A stretch of 64,000 nucleotides of DNA from Aphelocoma coerulescens (taxonomy: Eukaryota; Chordata; Aves; Passeriformes; Corvidae): positions 89,450,004 through 89,514,003 of the forward strand of contig NC_091015.1 in the NCBI RefSeq assembly GCF_041296385.1, in the 5' to 3' direction. Numbering within the stretch: position 1 is the stretch's first letter; the number at the start of each line of letters is the position of its first letter. The notes below the pieces were generated by a model. It worked only from the letters and a program-made list of their open reading frames with translations, made no database searches and had not been told where the DNA came from. The position numbers and the translations under genes are program-made. This document shows, piece by piece, positions 11,501 to 23,500 of this stretch.

Positions 11501-14500
11501 ATATTGCTTGATATCTCTTGGGGAGGGAAGGATATTGATTTAGATTACAGGTTATGTTTGTAGTGGGAATGATGCCTGGCTCTGAACATAATGAGTTGAG
11601 GCTCTCAGCTGAATCTGTGCTGTTTGCAAGAAGGTGAATGACAAAACGTTTTTCTTGTCTATATGCAACCATCTTTTTGTATCAGTGTCAAGTCTGTTGA
11701 CATCTGCTTGTGATACTTTTTGTCTGAAGTCCCATAAAATAGTGTGTGCTTTCCCTTTTTGGCCTGTGAGAAGCATAGGATATGCAAGTCCTTTTCTGAT
11801 TCTTCCAGGCAGGCTACTGTCTGGTATTTTTTTCAGTCTTTGTGCTTAATACTGCATTTATCTGAAAGTTTGGTTCCAGGCTATCACAACTTTTGTTGTC
11901 CAGAAAAGGACAAAACTTAGGATGACAGTGATCATGTGGTGCATGGGCTTTCATTGTTACTTCGTCTCCTATTTTGTTCCTATTGGGAACAACAGTGGGT
12001 GATTCAGCTGTGGACATCAGCATGCAAGTTTTCATTCTCATCTTTGAATGCTCTGGTTAGCTTGCATGCTAGACTGGTATGTGGCAAAATATGGAAAGAT
12101 AAACACTAGTGCTAAAAATGGAAGGTGCCTGCATTTGGAAACAGAGCCTTTTGGGAAGGCATTTGGGGGATTTGGTCACCCCTGAAGCAAGGCCATCACA
12201 GGGCACGTGGTGTGGAGAGGGGAAGTGCTGCAGCAGTCACTCTTGTTGACGTTAAAAGGCAAATTGTTCCCAAGCTGTTGATTCTGGTTTACTTTTAGTT
12301 AAGTACACACTGCAGAGCAGACTGGCTTAGCCTTGGAGAGAATGCCATAAACCACACAGCATGGATTGTGCTGTGATTTGCACAAATTATGGTGTTTGGG
12401 CTGGCTCTGGGATGAGCTGCAGTTGTCTTGTCTCTGGCCAGTGGTTGGTTACTGATGCAGGTAATCAAATTTCCAAGGGCAGAGCAGAGGATGAGAGAGC
12501 AGCTTCTGCTGAGGTGAGAGGCAGGTTGGAAATAACTGCAGTATATATTGTGCAGGTCAGTGCAGAGGCTTTCAGTGTCGTATCTGCCCTCATTTGCATG
12601 AGTTCAAGCAATAAACAAGTTTCAAAGCACTTTTCATTAGACTTTTCCTTTTGAATTAAGAAATGCTAGGTAGGCACATTCCCCTTTGAAGCGATGATGA
12701 TTTGACATGTGCCTGTCTTGTTTAGGTGGAGGATGTGCACCATGCCCAGAGCAGCATTCTGCTTGGGCTGCAGGGTGGCGGTCCCTCGCCACCCTCCCCT
12801 GATGGGGGGAGAGTGACCTCCAAGTTGTCCAGCAGTTGGGTGTGGTGGCCAGGAAGGGTGAGGGACAACACAACCTATTTTTGCTCACTCTCAAATTAGG
12901 ACTGCAGCTTGCCCACTGATAATTATAACCATCTGTTATGCTTGTGTGCATATGTATGAAAAGTTCTGTACCAGCCACGTCGACATACACTGCTGTACCA
13001 GCCACATCCACATCAGAGGGAGGATGATGGTAATTAGGAGCTCAGTTTTCATGGCTGGCTTCCCTTCAGCTGAAGCAACAAACATATAATAACTTGAATG
13101 AAAAAGCAACATTTATCTGTTTTTTAAAAAGGTGTTAAACTGGAAAAGTTGTCCCTTCCCTGAGAAGGTTGTTGCAGAGCTCCTAGCCACTTCATTGTAC
13201 AGAATGCTCAGTTCTATCGGTTCTTAAAAGGTATTTTCAGTTATTCATGCATTGATTTTTAAATCTATTAGTGTTTATTTACTTAAGCAGCGTGTTCAGT
13301 TGTAGTTTTTTAAGCTTGCAGTAATTAGATAATTTATCTCCCTCGAAGTCATGAGGGCTCCCAGAGGCAACTAGTTGATGTTTGTGCAGTATTAATCAAT
13401 AATCACCAGAGGGGTTTTTTCAAATTCTGTTTGCAGACACAGACACTTTAGTATCTAGGTCAGTTGCTCTCTGTGACTTGTTTTTCTAGGTTTTTGCCTA
13501 TTTGGTTTTTTTTCTGAGCACAGTAAAACTCCTTTTGGATCCAGTGCAGTTGCTCTGTACCATGTTGAGATGGTCAGCAGGAAGTGGATGTTGCTGCAGG
13601 TTACAGTGAAAAAATAGCGGGGCACACTAAAGTCCTGGTTGATTAAATGCAGACAGACATAATTCATACACTTTGGTAGTATTCCTGCTCAGGTGTCCTC
13701 TAACATTGACACAAGTTGTAGGTGAAGGCAGAGAAACAAAGGAAGATCAGTAGAAGCTAATAGAATCATAGAATCACTGATGTTGGAAAGGACCTCCAAT
13801 GTCTTCAAGGCTAACCTTTGACTGAATACTGCTTCCATAAATATCACTAAGCCATAGTCCCAAAGTGTTTACTAATAAAGTCAAAACCTCATGACTGGTT
13901 TCTTAAATGAAAAAAGTTGGACACTGTGTAGAAACTGAACCTAAAAAGAATGTATAACATGGACCCCTACAATGTCCTGGACAGCTCAACAGCCTTGGTC
14001 TTCAGCTTGTCATGTGCCTTGTTATAAATTAATGTGGGCCATGGACTTAAAAAACCCCAGACAATGGTACACAGAAACTGTGTCAGTAATTAGTACCATA
14101 AAACATGTATATAAATGTAGTACACATCCATTTAAACTAAGCCCTTAGTTATTACACTAGCCCCTAGAACCACATTTATCCTGGTCTCATCTGCAATCCA
14201 ACTGTGGTTGCATGGTTCCTCTCCAGAGGCATCCAGTGCTGTAGAGCAGTCCCAGGTTTGCAGGATCTGCTCTGTGGTCACTGAGGAAACTGCTGTTTAT
14301 TTAATTGCTCCACTTTTACAGTAAAGAAATCTTAAAAGTGTGCTGATGAATCACAGTGGTTTTCACACCTTCCCGTGCTACTGGGCAGATGGGGAAAATT
14401 CTTGCCACCAGCTCTTTCCATGGAAGTGTGGAGAGCAGAGAGCACTGTTGCTAAGAATGCATGACAAATATCTATACATAGCTACTTACCTCCATAATTA

Positions 14501-17500
14501 GAATGTTATGCTTGCACACATCAGATAATGTTTTCAAAATGCAGTTCAAAGTGAGTTCCTGTCTCCAAGCATTAATTACAGCTTCCATTTCACATCTGTT
14601 ACTAGAGAGCAGCAGACAAAGATCTATAAAAACACAGCAGGCTTTTAATTGGAAATCTAGTGAAATTTATTTCTGGTGATTGTTATTTCTAAAGGTTGGT
14701 CAGTTATATAGATCAACAATTGTCTACCAAAGGAAAATTATCATTGTTTTTTATTTGGTTTTCTTTTTTTTAAATATGCGTTAGTGGAAAAACATAGCTG
14801 TAATGACATGAGAAGTAAACAAATGCCATCAGTTGGTTAACCAACCTTGCTTCTGACTTCCTCCATACTGCATGACTTGTGGAACTGCTAATAGTTATAA
14901 TAACAACAACAATAAAGAGTGCTTGTCTGAACTTCGTCCTCACAACTGAAAATACTGGGGTTTTAAAGGTGCATGTTTTCAGATCTTAGGAAGTATTTCA
15001 GCCTGGGGTGTTGTGATCAATGTGATACCATTAGAAGGGGAGCTTCTCAGAAAGGTGTGTGTTGCTGAATGCACTATGATGCATGCCACAGCTACACAAA
15101 CACTTTGCAGTGTGTGCAGTGGCTGCTACATGTGCGCAACCCCTACACAAACACATTTATATTACGGGTTGTAGCACATTAGGTGTTCTTGGTAACCTGC
15201 TGGGTGTACACACTGCAGTGAGGATCCTACCTGCTAGCATCTGTGGGCTGCTTTAGTGAGATGGAGAGGGTGAAGAGGTCAAAGTTTTATTAAAACATGA
15301 AAGCTTGCTCTTTCTATTCTGCTCTGTACCAGTATTTTTTTTCCTCGGTTGGTTGTGGAATAAATAATAGATGCACTGACAACAGGGTCAATTCCTGTTG
15401 ACTTCCATGAGTTTTCTATTTGTAATACAAAAGATCTAAGCTATATTTAATGGTAACTTCATATCAAAAGCTGTGAAGTAAAAATCCTATCATCATGTGC
15501 AGATTTTGTCATTGGTGATGGTATATATTGCTAATGTCTTCCCAGGTTTGAAGGCTACTATTCATGTTGTTTTCTCCACACCTGTATTGCATGTCACTTC
15601 TAACTCTATGAGCTGAAAACAGAAAGCAGACCAACATGCAAAATCTTAAGAAAAATTATCAGTCATTTGCACAAATGCCACCAGCAGCTTAGTGCTGTTC
15701 AGTCAGAGCTTTTGCAAACGGTGCTGAATGCTTCTGCATGCACCACTGCCTCACTTGGAGGTAAGCTTTGGCTCCTTTCTGCAAGGTCTATTGTTCCCAG
15801 TCCAGCAAAATCATTGAAAGGAGGGCAGGAATTTGGGCTCCAAAACTTAGGGCATTTACCTGACACCAGCATACGTTTCCTTTACATGAGTTAGGCTTTG
15901 ACTGTAAAGTGAACTGAGCAAAATTTACTGTTTGTACTGCACTGTCCAACTGTCTTATATACATATTCCAGCAGTTTAATACTAGAAAGGCTACAAACAA
16001 CCCATTTAAGTTGGGAATTAATTAACTTACTTTCATTGCTATTGTTCATCTGTGTAAGTGGACTATTCATAGCCACGCTGTTATTTTTATTTGAAAAGAG
16101 GTGGTCCCTTTCTCACAAGCAGTTTCAGCTTTTTCCCTTTGATGTTTGTCCGTCTCTCCTTTCACAAGCAAGTGGAATCCAAAAGTCCCATTTAGCAGAT
16201 TTTTGACAGTTAATTCCATTTGCCATCTTAGTCCTGATTTCTCAACTGACGGCTGTCTGGCAGCAGTTCAGCGCCATCCAAGTAAGTACCTGGCACAGAC
16301 TTAGATTTCAGTTATGCTGGCTTTTGAGTTCTCTTTTCATGCTCTGTTAAAGAGTAATTCCTGCTCTTCCTGCTTTCCTCCTAAAAAAAGCCCTTTCTAT
16401 AGAAAAGGTCTTCAAACATTAAAGAGACAAAGAAGTTATGGAAATCTGGATATCAGTATGTAAAACACTTGCAGGCAGAATTAAATGGATCTGCGAAGCT
16501 TTAGATAAAAACATTTCTCCAATGTTCTAGAGAGACTGCTCTTTGGTTCATGGTTTTACCAGCATTTTTGTTTTCCTTTGTGTGCATTTTCTCTGAAAAG
16601 CCCCTTCATCTCTCCAGTATGAATCCATAGGAAGGAAGAAGACCATTTTTTTTCTTTTCCTTGCTGGAGGGTAAATTAGACCTTCAGACAGTTTTGAAAG
16701 ACTCATTTGAGCATTGTGCAATAACAAAGCAGGAGGAAGAACTAGTGTGTGGCCACAGGCCATTTGAAATGAAATGATGAGCCATGGGGTCTCTGCTCTT
16801 TGTGGGGCCTTTTTTGATTTGAGCTAGAGCTCGCCTGGTTAAAATTGTGCGCACAGATTGCTACAGTCTGATGTGCACACTTACTTTCACATGCTGTATT
16901 GCAGCCCATGAAAATAACAAAAATCAATGTCTCGTTCTGATCAATCATGTTTGTGTTCAGGAGGTCACCGCCTCTATCTGCTTGGCAATGGTGAAGAGGG
17001 AAATTCTTCCGTAGTTGTATATATGAAAACTGCACAAAAGATCATTATTCTGACCCAGTAGATAGGACCTGCTGCATGGTAGAGATTGCATTGTATTAGT
17101 CAGCGAAAAAGTGCAGTAAAAACAAGGAGACTCGGTGCTTTTTATACGGGAGAAAAACTGCCAGAAACCTGTCAATATCTTGAAGAAGGAAAAATGTCTA
17201 TCTGACATTAGTATTACTATCTGCTGTGTTGGTTTTTACCTTTGGCTGTAACAGTGCTCTTTTATCAACTTTTCTTTATATTGGTTTCATAATTCCCAAC
17301 TGGATTGGTTTTTGTGTGGATTCAGGATAACATTTGTAAGGTTCCCTTGAGTAATCCTCATCCAAATGGAACAATCTGTTCAGTAGGAGAAAATGAAGAG
17401 AAAAATAAGATGAGATTAAGCTGTGGGTGTATCTCTTAACCAGTGGAGAGTTCTTCACCATCTCTGAACCTTCTGTGGAGTTAAGCAGAAAGGTGTCTGC

Positions 17501-20500
17501 CTCCATGCAGTTTTGGGTATTTGCATTGGCAGCTATGGTGACCAAAACCCAGTTTTTAACCCTTAAGAAATAGACCTAGACAGTTTCATTTAGCTTCCTA
17601 GGACAAGGACTCAATGAATGTGCCAGATTGAAGCTGTTGGGAGTGGAAGGAATCTCTTAGTTTAGAAGTTAAGGTAGCTGGGTTACAAAGTACAAGTTTT
17701 TCATGAAGAGGTAGCATAGCCTTCGCCCTTGGAGTGGCTTGGGAACAGGATGGTGTTGCCTAATGCTGTTGCACCAAGGGAAGCTTTAAGGTCACATTAG
17801 CTGGGTTGAAGGGTCAACATAAAAGACAAAGCTGCATCTAAGAGGGTGTCCTGTTGCCCAACAGTTGCCTGTAATCATCTGAAATCACATGTTTTAAAAT
17901 AATCCAAAACTATTCCAAAATCTTCTTGAGAACTGTGCAAGTGGAAATAAGCATAAAGCCTGGCTTTGAAAAGACCTTGGTCTGTTATGCCTTGCTCAGC
18001 ACAGAAGGCAAAAAGGCCAGCAGGAAGGTGGTTGGTAGGAGAGGCTGCTGCGGTTTCCATCGTGGACTGGAGGACATGAAAAAGTGCGGCTGAGCAGTGT
18101 GAACATGCCTGAGAAGACTTTTCAAAAGAAAATACACTTTTCAAAAGCATTGACAAGGAGAACATGTAGTAGGTGGATCTTGGCTGTAGGTAGCTGCCTG
18201 TTGACACTTGATCCTCTTAGTGAAATTCCATGCCATGTTCTGGTTCCCTTCTAAAGGTCCTCTCCTATGGGTGCTAACTCTTGTATTTGTAGTGTGGCCA
18301 GTGTGTTTACAAACAGCTCATCAATCATACAGCTGACCTTAAGATGAAAAAAGGACACTTTAAGGGTCATAATGTTGAGTGCATTGACAAGGGACACAGA
18401 GATGGAGAAAAGCAAAGCTAACGTAAATTTGTGTGGTTGGAAGCTCACCATGAGTCACCAGACATGGTGAGGACTGCAGGAGCCCAAGCGTGTAAAGATG
18501 ATTATAGAGTATGGCATTTCCATCTTAGAAATGGCTTGACTGATTGAAAACATTTAAAATATGTAGTTTTAAAAAACATTGAAAATTGTAGTTTAGTGCT
18601 TCACTTTGATTATGGTTTTTAAGAAAGAAGCTTGGCTTCAGACATGAGACAACTGGATTCTGTCCCACTGAAATTAGCATGGGACTAGCTGAAGGACGGG
18701 GTATACTTACCACAGTGAGGATAAATCGAGGACCTACCATGAATGAGGGCATTAATTACCATCCTCTTTATGGCATACTGTCGCCCCTTCTGCCTCCCCT
18801 AAAAAGCACACCAAAATGTGGCCCAGTCATCTTTCTCCTTTTTCTGCTGATGTGTATGTGGTAGATGTTTGGCTGTCTTTGCCTCAGGATAAACTCAGCC
18901 TTGATTACCATTAATCCCTTCACCTAAGAGAGCTGGGAACCACGAAGGCCATACCTGCAGTGTGGAGCAAACCCTTCTGTTCCCAGGTTTTTCATCCTGA
19001 CGCTGTAAAATTTGGTGTTGAAAATGTAACGAAGCTTGATGGCTATTTTGTAGTCTTTTAAAAGTTGCCTGCCACTGCACGTTCTGTGAAAACACTGGTT
19101 TTGTTATTTGGTAATGTTACTGTAGCCGTGATGATTTAAAGGTAAGTGAGACGCAGAGGTTGTGTGGAATGGTGATAAAAATCTTTTCCCATGCCTTGTG
19201 TAAAAGTTACATAGAAGTATCTTTGAGGTGAGCTGGTTGTACTGCAGTTTTATTTGAAGTTTCCTATATATTAAGGGTAAGCCCAGAAAGTAATACTTGT
19301 GGAATAAATTGGCAGGTTGATACCAATACCCCCTTTTTTAAACAATACTTTTACTTTTCAGACACAGAATCAGTTCCTTAAGAGACTCCAGGAGAATCAG
19401 GAGTTTTTCAAAAATTATCCAGAAACATATTTTTTGAGGCATCTGTAACCATGCTTTTCTTTCTGTAATAACATAGATTTTTCATCTAAAGCAGAAAGGC
19501 TTGAAAGTGCTCTTAAGAGAGTTGGACAAAGTCCTCTTTCTCAATGTTAATGTATATATCTGTAACAAAACATCTTAATTTCTGTATTTTATCTATTCCA
19601 TCATTTCTGGTTCCAAGTTATGAAGAATATTTTGATTTCTGTTGGCAGTAAAGAAACACAATGATAAAAAGAAATAGAGTAAGGCAGTCTTCTTATGCCT
19701 GTTTTAATAGTGCAAGCAGTTTTGGTTTTGGTTATCATTGTGGATCAAAGATTTAGTTCAGGAGCAGCACATAATGCCCTTTAACAGGGTCCTTCAGTCT
19801 GCTTCTGCCTTGTCTCTCCTACTCTCCCTGCAGCATGAAATATGGAAAGCCTAAAAAAGTGTGTGTCCTTCCCTGCTTCCCTCTTTTTATTTATTTATTT
19901 ATGAAAGAAGGAAGACTGGGATGTCTCAGATGCTGGAAGTCTGTGAACTACAGAGAGGGACACCTTGATGTAGAAGGTGAAAGGTCATGAGAAAAGCAGT
20001 GTAGAATAGGTTTAATGACCTTACATGGGAAAAGCGAGCTTGGGTAAAATACAGATGTCATAAAGGATCCTCAGAAACAGGAAAGTTATTGTGGAGAAGT
20101 TTTGATATGAAAGGGAAGAAGTAGAAGGTGGATGGTTGCTGGATATGGAGCAAACCTGAAAGGATATACCCCAAAATTCTAAAAAGTGTCTGTGAAGGAG
20201 AAAAGATGAAAAGCAGGGTGACCCTGGTGTATTTATTTATTTATAGGACTAATGAATTGGTCTTCCATTAGGGCAGTTTTCTTTTTTATTGCTTTTTCAT
20301 TATAGAGAGTCTGAAAAGAAATTTGAGGAGGAAATTTCTTACTCTACTTCTTTTCTTTTTTTCTGAAAGCCTTTTGTACATGGGAAAGAAAGACATTTCA
20401 AATTTTATTTTGTTCATCCATTGCAAACTTGTTTCTTGTAATTTTAAGCTAACTTAAAAAAGTGTATTTTGATCAATAAAACTTTTTACATAATTTAGAT

Positions 20501-23500
20501 TTGTTTGGCATAAAACTAAAGTAAATTTATTGTGTCTTCATTAAAAAAAAAAAAAAAACAAACACCCTCTCGTGTTAGACAGGACTACACTGACCATGTT
20601 AAGTTTTGCTAGAGTATTTCTGTGGGTATCAGCAGTCTTTGTGAGCTCTTGAACCTTGTTAAAGAACAAATTGTTTTTCAGTGTTTGAAGAACTGTGGGA
20701 TGATTTCAAGACACAGGCTCAAAGCTAATCGCTATCAGAAGGCAACAAGTGAAACAGAAAACATTCAAAGAACTGATGAAAAATCGCTTCCTTTCTGAAG
20801 TACATCTTTCATTTTGTCTTGCCTTACTGAATGTCTAGCTGAGAAGATAGGATTTGAACTTCTAGTTTTGAAAGTCCTTGTAGAGGATCAGCAAACCATT
20901 GTTTTTCCTTTCTGCTGACGGGGGAGCAGGACTGTCTGTGGCTTGTGAGCGAAAGTGTTTTAGGAGATGAATTAACAATGTAAAATTTCAGTAAAAATTT
21001 GAAAGTGTAAAAGGAACCCAACCTTTAATATGGCAGTCAAAGTGCTGCATTGGGATTCAGGCTGAGTAACTCAACTTTCATTTATTCTTTGGCTTAAATA
21101 AATATATTCGTGGTGATCTGATAACAAGTTGTTGCTGGTTTAGTCTGTACCAAAGTAGTTCAAGAGTTTGTGTGTGGTTCTGTCTGAAGTGTTGACTCAG
21201 TCATGTAACAGGGAATAGTAAACTGCCCTGTTCAATGCCATGGATTTAACGGGTCAGGCTTGTAACAGGAGTTCTCACAGTATATCACTGTAAAAGCTCT
21301 CCAACGATTTCAACTGGAAATCTTCAGAACTCCTGTGTCCACTTGCCAGTGCTCTGGCAGCATTTCTCATATTCATAATTGCTTTGGAATGCTTTCATTA
21401 AAATAAGTAATTATTGACTTCCAGAATCAGATTAGAAACTGCAAAAAACAAAAAGAAAATTTAGGTTACTGTCTTATAAGCAAAGTGGAAGTGTCATTCT
21501 TATGTGAAAATACCTTTTCTGAAATTTCACCTGCTTTGTGATGTTGCCATAATATAGTAATTTAGAGATTCTGCTTCTGACTGTTAACCCATGTAATGTG
21601 CCATATGATGATGTCTGGTGCAGAAGTAGCATTCAGGAGACAACACACGTCCACTGAGCAGTCCTGCATTTTTTGTGTATTTTTACACTGGTTTAATCTG
21701 CTGCTAAGGTGCTTGCGTTTGCCAAACCTGAAGGTCTGCCCTACAAGAAAGGGGTTGTGTCGTGTGGCTGCTCAGAGTCCCCAAGGGAAAAGCAAGTGGA
21801 GGAGCCTACAAGAAAGATTGAGAGGGACTTTTTACAGAGGCATGTAGTGACAGGATGAGGGGGAATGGCTTCAAACTGAAAGAGAGTATGTTTAGGTTAG
21901 ATATTAGGAAGAAATTCTTCACTGTGAGGGTGGGGAGACACTGGAACTGTTTACCTAGAGAAGTTGTGGATGTCTCATCCCCGGAAGTGTTAAAGGCCAT
22001 GTTGGATGGGGCATTGAGCAGCCTGTTCTAGTGGAAGGTGTCCCTGCCCACGACGGGGGTGTTGGAACTAGATGATCTTTGCTGTCCTTCCAACCCAGGC
22101 CATTCTGTGATTCTATGAAATTGGGAGGTGGCAGCATTCTTCTTCATGGGAGTACATGTGCCCTTCTCCCCTCCCCCAAGTCCCTAACTTTGGGGCTCTT
22201 AGAGGTGCCAGGGTAGAGTCTAGGATCTACTGCTTATAAAATATTGCTACTTGTAAGGCCCTGTGTTAGGTATTGGATGGGATAAGTAGTAAGCCTGGAA
22301 GTGATGTAAGAAATTATTCTTGCAGCAGCAGATCTTGCTGCAGTTGAGTATCCCAGAGGCAATTTACAAAGACTTCTGGAAGATTTGTCTTTTAATGAGA
22401 ACTTTTAAAATAATTGGAATAGTTTTTAATAACAGTGCTGCTTCAGCCCATTGATACTTTGCTGAACTACCATGGGTAAAGGCAGAACTTTTGCTTGGGC
22501 CAGCTAACTCCTTAGTCCATGCAGATACCTGTTCGTGGGTGCTCCTGGGTTGGACTGTGACACCCGGTAGGTGATAAATGTGATACACTGTGTCGGTGAA
22601 GAATATACTTTTTTTGTGATACTGCCTTGGGATGAGGAGGTTGTTTTCTGAAGTCCTGAGTTTGTTCTCTCTTGTGCCATTATAATTTGGTGGCAGTGTG
22701 TGCATGCATTTAACTTGTCCTGCAAAGAGGTAGTACATACTCAAAGCACCAGAAAACTGGAACCACAATGCTGCACCTTTGTTAGTAGAGGTTGTGGTGG
22801 TTCACATTTTTGTTGAAAGAAAAAGACAGAGAGAAGGAATTTTTAAAATAGTGGCATGTCCTAAGCATTATTCCATGAGGTGATTTAGAAATTGTTTTCA
22901 CCAGTATCATTTCTGCTGTTCACCAGGTTTCTTTTATTGCCTTAACACACCGCCTGTTTCTCTATTATACCTTACTGAATTACAAGGCAATGAAGGCAGC
23001 TCTCTTTATTTAATAAACTTTTATTATTCACAGTAATGACTCATGTTCTGGAAGTCTTTCTGTCACTTTAAAAAAATTGTGCTTAAGTCATGTGAAAGAC
23101 TGCCCATTGTAAATGAATGCATGATGAAGTGGGCTGCTGTCACCTCTTCTGGTATTTACTATTTAGAAGAGGAGAAGCAGGAAAAGTCACCACGTGTAGC
23201 CCATGGTGATGCAGTTTTGCCAGTGCTTTATCATGGAGATACTGTTCTGTCAGGTGTTAATCATGCAGAAACTATAGAGTGGTTATTTAGTTGTGAAATT
23301 AGATGGTATCATATTTCATGGGGTTTTTTTAATTTACGCCTTTGTCATGGCATCTGTTGTGTGTGCCTCAAGTTACTCTTTTCAGACGACTTTAGCCAGA
23401 TTTTGATAAGGTAAAGAGGAAGATCTGTAGCAGTCTGTTTTATTGGTCATACTTGCACTGTAGTCATGTAATTAAAAAAAAGAAGCCTTTTAAAATTTTG

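Noticed and set aside
12637..13011. 124-aa minus-strand ORF in a GC-rich stretch
   Set aside because: The peptide is low in complexity, with no start context or splice structure and no recognised family. A short imperfect duplication (ctgtaccagccac) lies inside it.
20464..20558. AATAAA followed by an A16 tract, like the end of a processed pseudogene
   Set aside because: The spacing of about 65 bp is too long, no gene body is recognisable upstream, and no target-site duplication is visible.
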